Shown: piece by piece, positions 4,192 to 5,577 of the stretch
How the letters are laid out: each line of letters starts with the position of its first letter
Position numbering within the stretch: the first letter of the stretch is position 1
From: an uncultured Clostridium sp.
Lineage (GTDB): Bacteria; Bacillota; Clostridia; Lachnospirales; Lachnospiraceae
Assembly (NCBI GenBank): GCA_902464345.1
Contig: CABQJA010000154.1
Location: 1 to 5,577, forward strand
DNA length: 5,577 nt
Reading direction: 5' to 3'
Notes under the pieces: generated by a model
What the model was told of the DNA's origin: nothing
Databases searched by the model: none
What the model saw: the letters and a program-made list of their open reading frames with translations, nothing else
Made by a program: the position numbers and the translations under genes

Positions 4192-5577
4192 TTACGAGAA
4201 GAGGAGCTGAGTCCGGTGCTTAGCTCCTCAAACCAGTTCCGGGTCTCTTCCGGATTCTTAAAGTTTACGAAAACAGTCTTATCCTCTGTCTGGATCAGCA
4301 GGATCGGAGTCGCATCCTGAAAGATATACAGGTTGCAATCACCATACGTATTCCCGCGAAAACGACCGATCAGATATTCATCCGTTGCACCGCCGTTGAT
4401 TCTGGTGAAATCATCATGAGGCAGTTCATCCAATAATTCAATCTTGCGGATATCGGAAACCGACAGTTCGCTGGAATAACCGGCAGAGGCTATCTGCAGG
4501 GTTGTTCCATCAAACTTCATATCAATGGTCACATGCAGGAACGGAATCAGTACAGCAAACGCCCAAATAAGACATCCGACAGTCAAAACGGCGACAGAGC
4601 CACTGAAGATCCAGGCGCCCTTCTTTGCGTAATTCAGGGTATAGTTGCTGCCTTGCATACGATCGGGAACGAAGGTTTTGTGATCGGACGGATTATAATA
4701 AAAACCGGTTTTCCAATATTCATCATCATCTACGATCAGGGGTGCCGGGTCAGAGGAAAGCAGTTCCTGTTTTCGTTTCTGCCCAAGGAGCAGGGGCGTT
4801 AGCAGTCCGACTGCGGAAAAGAATTGGATTGCACTGTAGGCATAGATACCGGATGATGAAAAAGTTTGCGTGGCCAGGGTAGAAACGGCAACACAGATCC
4901 ATGCAGCAGCATTCAGACTATTACCGAGCAGAAAGGCAGTGCCCTTGTAACGCTTCATGGTGACGTGGACGGTCTGATTCAGTGCGGTATCGGTGCTGTA
5001 GGCGGATCGTTCAGAATGGTTGATGTGGATATGCAGGATCCACAGGATGACGGACACCAGAAACGCACAGAGAAAGAAGGTCAGAAGAATCGGAAAATAA
5101 CTGGCCTTCTGATGCCACAGAAATGGCAGAAAACAGCCGATTTCCGCAACAATCGGAAGGAGATGCCGGAAAGCCGGAATAGCAGAATTCTCGATACCGG
5201 CAGACACACGGGTATCAATGTAAACCTTTCGTTGCTGGGATTCTACGATCCATCCATTCTTCATCTTCAGATCATACAGTCTGCGATGCGCAGTGAAAGA
5301 GAGGTATTGTATAAATACAAGATATACCGTGATCCAGATACAGAATATCAGAATAAATATGATCATATTCCAGAAGACTAAGAAACAGATGGCTCCGGAC
5401 AGAAAGCAGTTGGTGTTCAGAAAGCGGTTCATCCGTGTCCGGGTCGATGAGAGCAGATGCTGCACTTCTTCATTCTCGATATGCTCCTTCGGAATATGGA
5501 CACCCATCACCATGCCATTCTCATATTTAAAATAGGAGCTGTATGCGTATTTCATGATAAGAGTTACAAATAAGATT
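4011..5577 (-). CDS. DUF5808-containing multi-pass membrane protein with C-terminal PH-like domain, 5' end outside window
   Basis: From the ATG at 5555 the frame gives 514 aa, with about seven hydrophobic segments near residues 48-66, 68-88, 132-147, 152-175, 208-228, 236-257 and 314-338. The DUF5808 signature lies before the last of these: DEYWKTGFYYNPSDHKTFVPDR (278-299), then YTLNYAKKGAW (305-315). Residues ~344-445 look like a bacterial PH-type domain seen in related proteins, with SDIRKIELLDELP (367-379), ATDEYLIGRFR (390-400) and a final NPEETRNWFEEL. The function is unknown; it belongs to the inner membrane. The ATG at 5555 has no ribosome binding site, the frame stays open to the window edge with hydrophobic codons (ILFVTLI), and relatives, as I recall them, have a membrane helix just before the VMGVHIP-like segment, so the true start is probably outside the window. 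At the other end, family-like sequence stops near residue 445; about 60 serine-rich residues follow that are antisense to the hydrolase gene, suggesting loss of the original stop codon. Confidence 0.75.
   Translation of the reverse strand, partial: ILFVTLIMKYAYSSYFKYENGMVMGVHIPKEHIENEEVQHLLSSTRTRMNRFLNTNCFLSGAICFLVFWNMIIFILIFCIWITVYLVFIQYLSFTAHRRLYDLKMKNGWIVESQQRKVYIDTRVSAGIENSAIPAFRHLLPIVAEIGCFLPFLWHQKASYFPILLTFFLCAFLVSVILWILHIHINHSERSAYSTDTALNQTVHVTMKRYKGTAFLLGNSLNAAAWICVAVSTLATQTFSSSGIYAYSAIQFFSAVGLLTPLLLGQKRKQELLSSDPAPLIVDDDEYWKTGFYYNPSDHKTFVPDRMQGSNYTLNYAKKGAWIFSGSVAVLTVGCLIWAFAVLIPFLHVTIDMKFDGTTLQIASAGYSSELSVSDIRKIELLDELPHDDFTRINGGATDEYLIGRFRGNTYGDCNLYIFQDATPILLIQTEDKTVFVNFKNPEETRNWFEELSTGLSSSSRNYFHSLIASESLRSISFLVASHSFGYSFAALNTNRSTNLSPTGSAIRSIDSGSTKCVPCS
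4201..4229. terminator. Hairpin between the convergent genes, weak terminator candidate
   Basis: GAGGAGCTGAG (4201-4211) pairs with CTTAGCTCCTC (4219-4229) through 11 bp, one of them a G-U pair in the rightward RNA, around a 7-nt loop. It starts 10 nt after the hydrolase stop, the usual place for a terminator. There is no U-tract on the rightward side (AAACCAG follows) and only a modest one leftward, so termination may be inefficient. It lies wholly inside the leftward reading frame (residues EELSTGLSSS of that protein). Confidence 0.5.

Overview
The window looks like chromosomal DNA from a gut-type Firmicute, most likely Clostridia/Lachnospiraceae. The grounds are moderate GC, strong AGGAGG-type ribosome binding sites, consensus sigma-A promoters, and the protein families present (an AdhR/NmlR-like MerR regulator, a UPF0371/DUF1846 protein, a small BAAT-C hydrolase and a DUF5808 membrane protein). 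This assignment rests on recognising families by eye, not on a search. No phage, transposon, CRISPR array, tRNA or rRNA was seen.

Left block (1-1480): a MerR-family regulator (30-467, minus) is divergent from a rightward promoter of classic MerR type, with -35 and -10 hexamers 19 bp apart and an 8+8 bp dyad between them. What follows is not an intact target gene. It is the last ~40 codons of what appears to be an aldo/keto reductase (585-713), whose stop codon overlaps the start of an intact RibD-C/DHFR-like reductase (713-1387). The likely history is a stress-responsive merR / akr-reductase locus in which most of akr was deleted, leaving the second reductase under the MerR-type promoter. An 11-bp inverted repeat (1401-1464) separates this block from the next, convergent gene.

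Middle block (1481-4229): a full-length DUF1846/UPF0371 protein (1481-2959, minus) and an alpha/beta hydrolase of the BAAT C-terminal type (3268-4191, plus) diverge from a ~308-bp intergenic region. That region carries a near-perfect extended -10 promoter for the hydrolase and a 7-bp hairpin/dyad at its predicted transcription start.

Right block (4011-5577): a leftward multi-pass membrane protein with a DUF5808 motif and a C-terminal PH-like domain runs off the right edge. Its reading frame has no stop where the family normally ends. It reads through the small hairpin between the genes and ~180 nt antisense into the 3' end of the hydrolase gene.

I see no complete, clearly novel multi-gene system. 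The most informative points are the gutted akr locus with its retained MerR operator, the second palindrome at that promoter's start site, and the convergent antisense overlap at 4011-4191.
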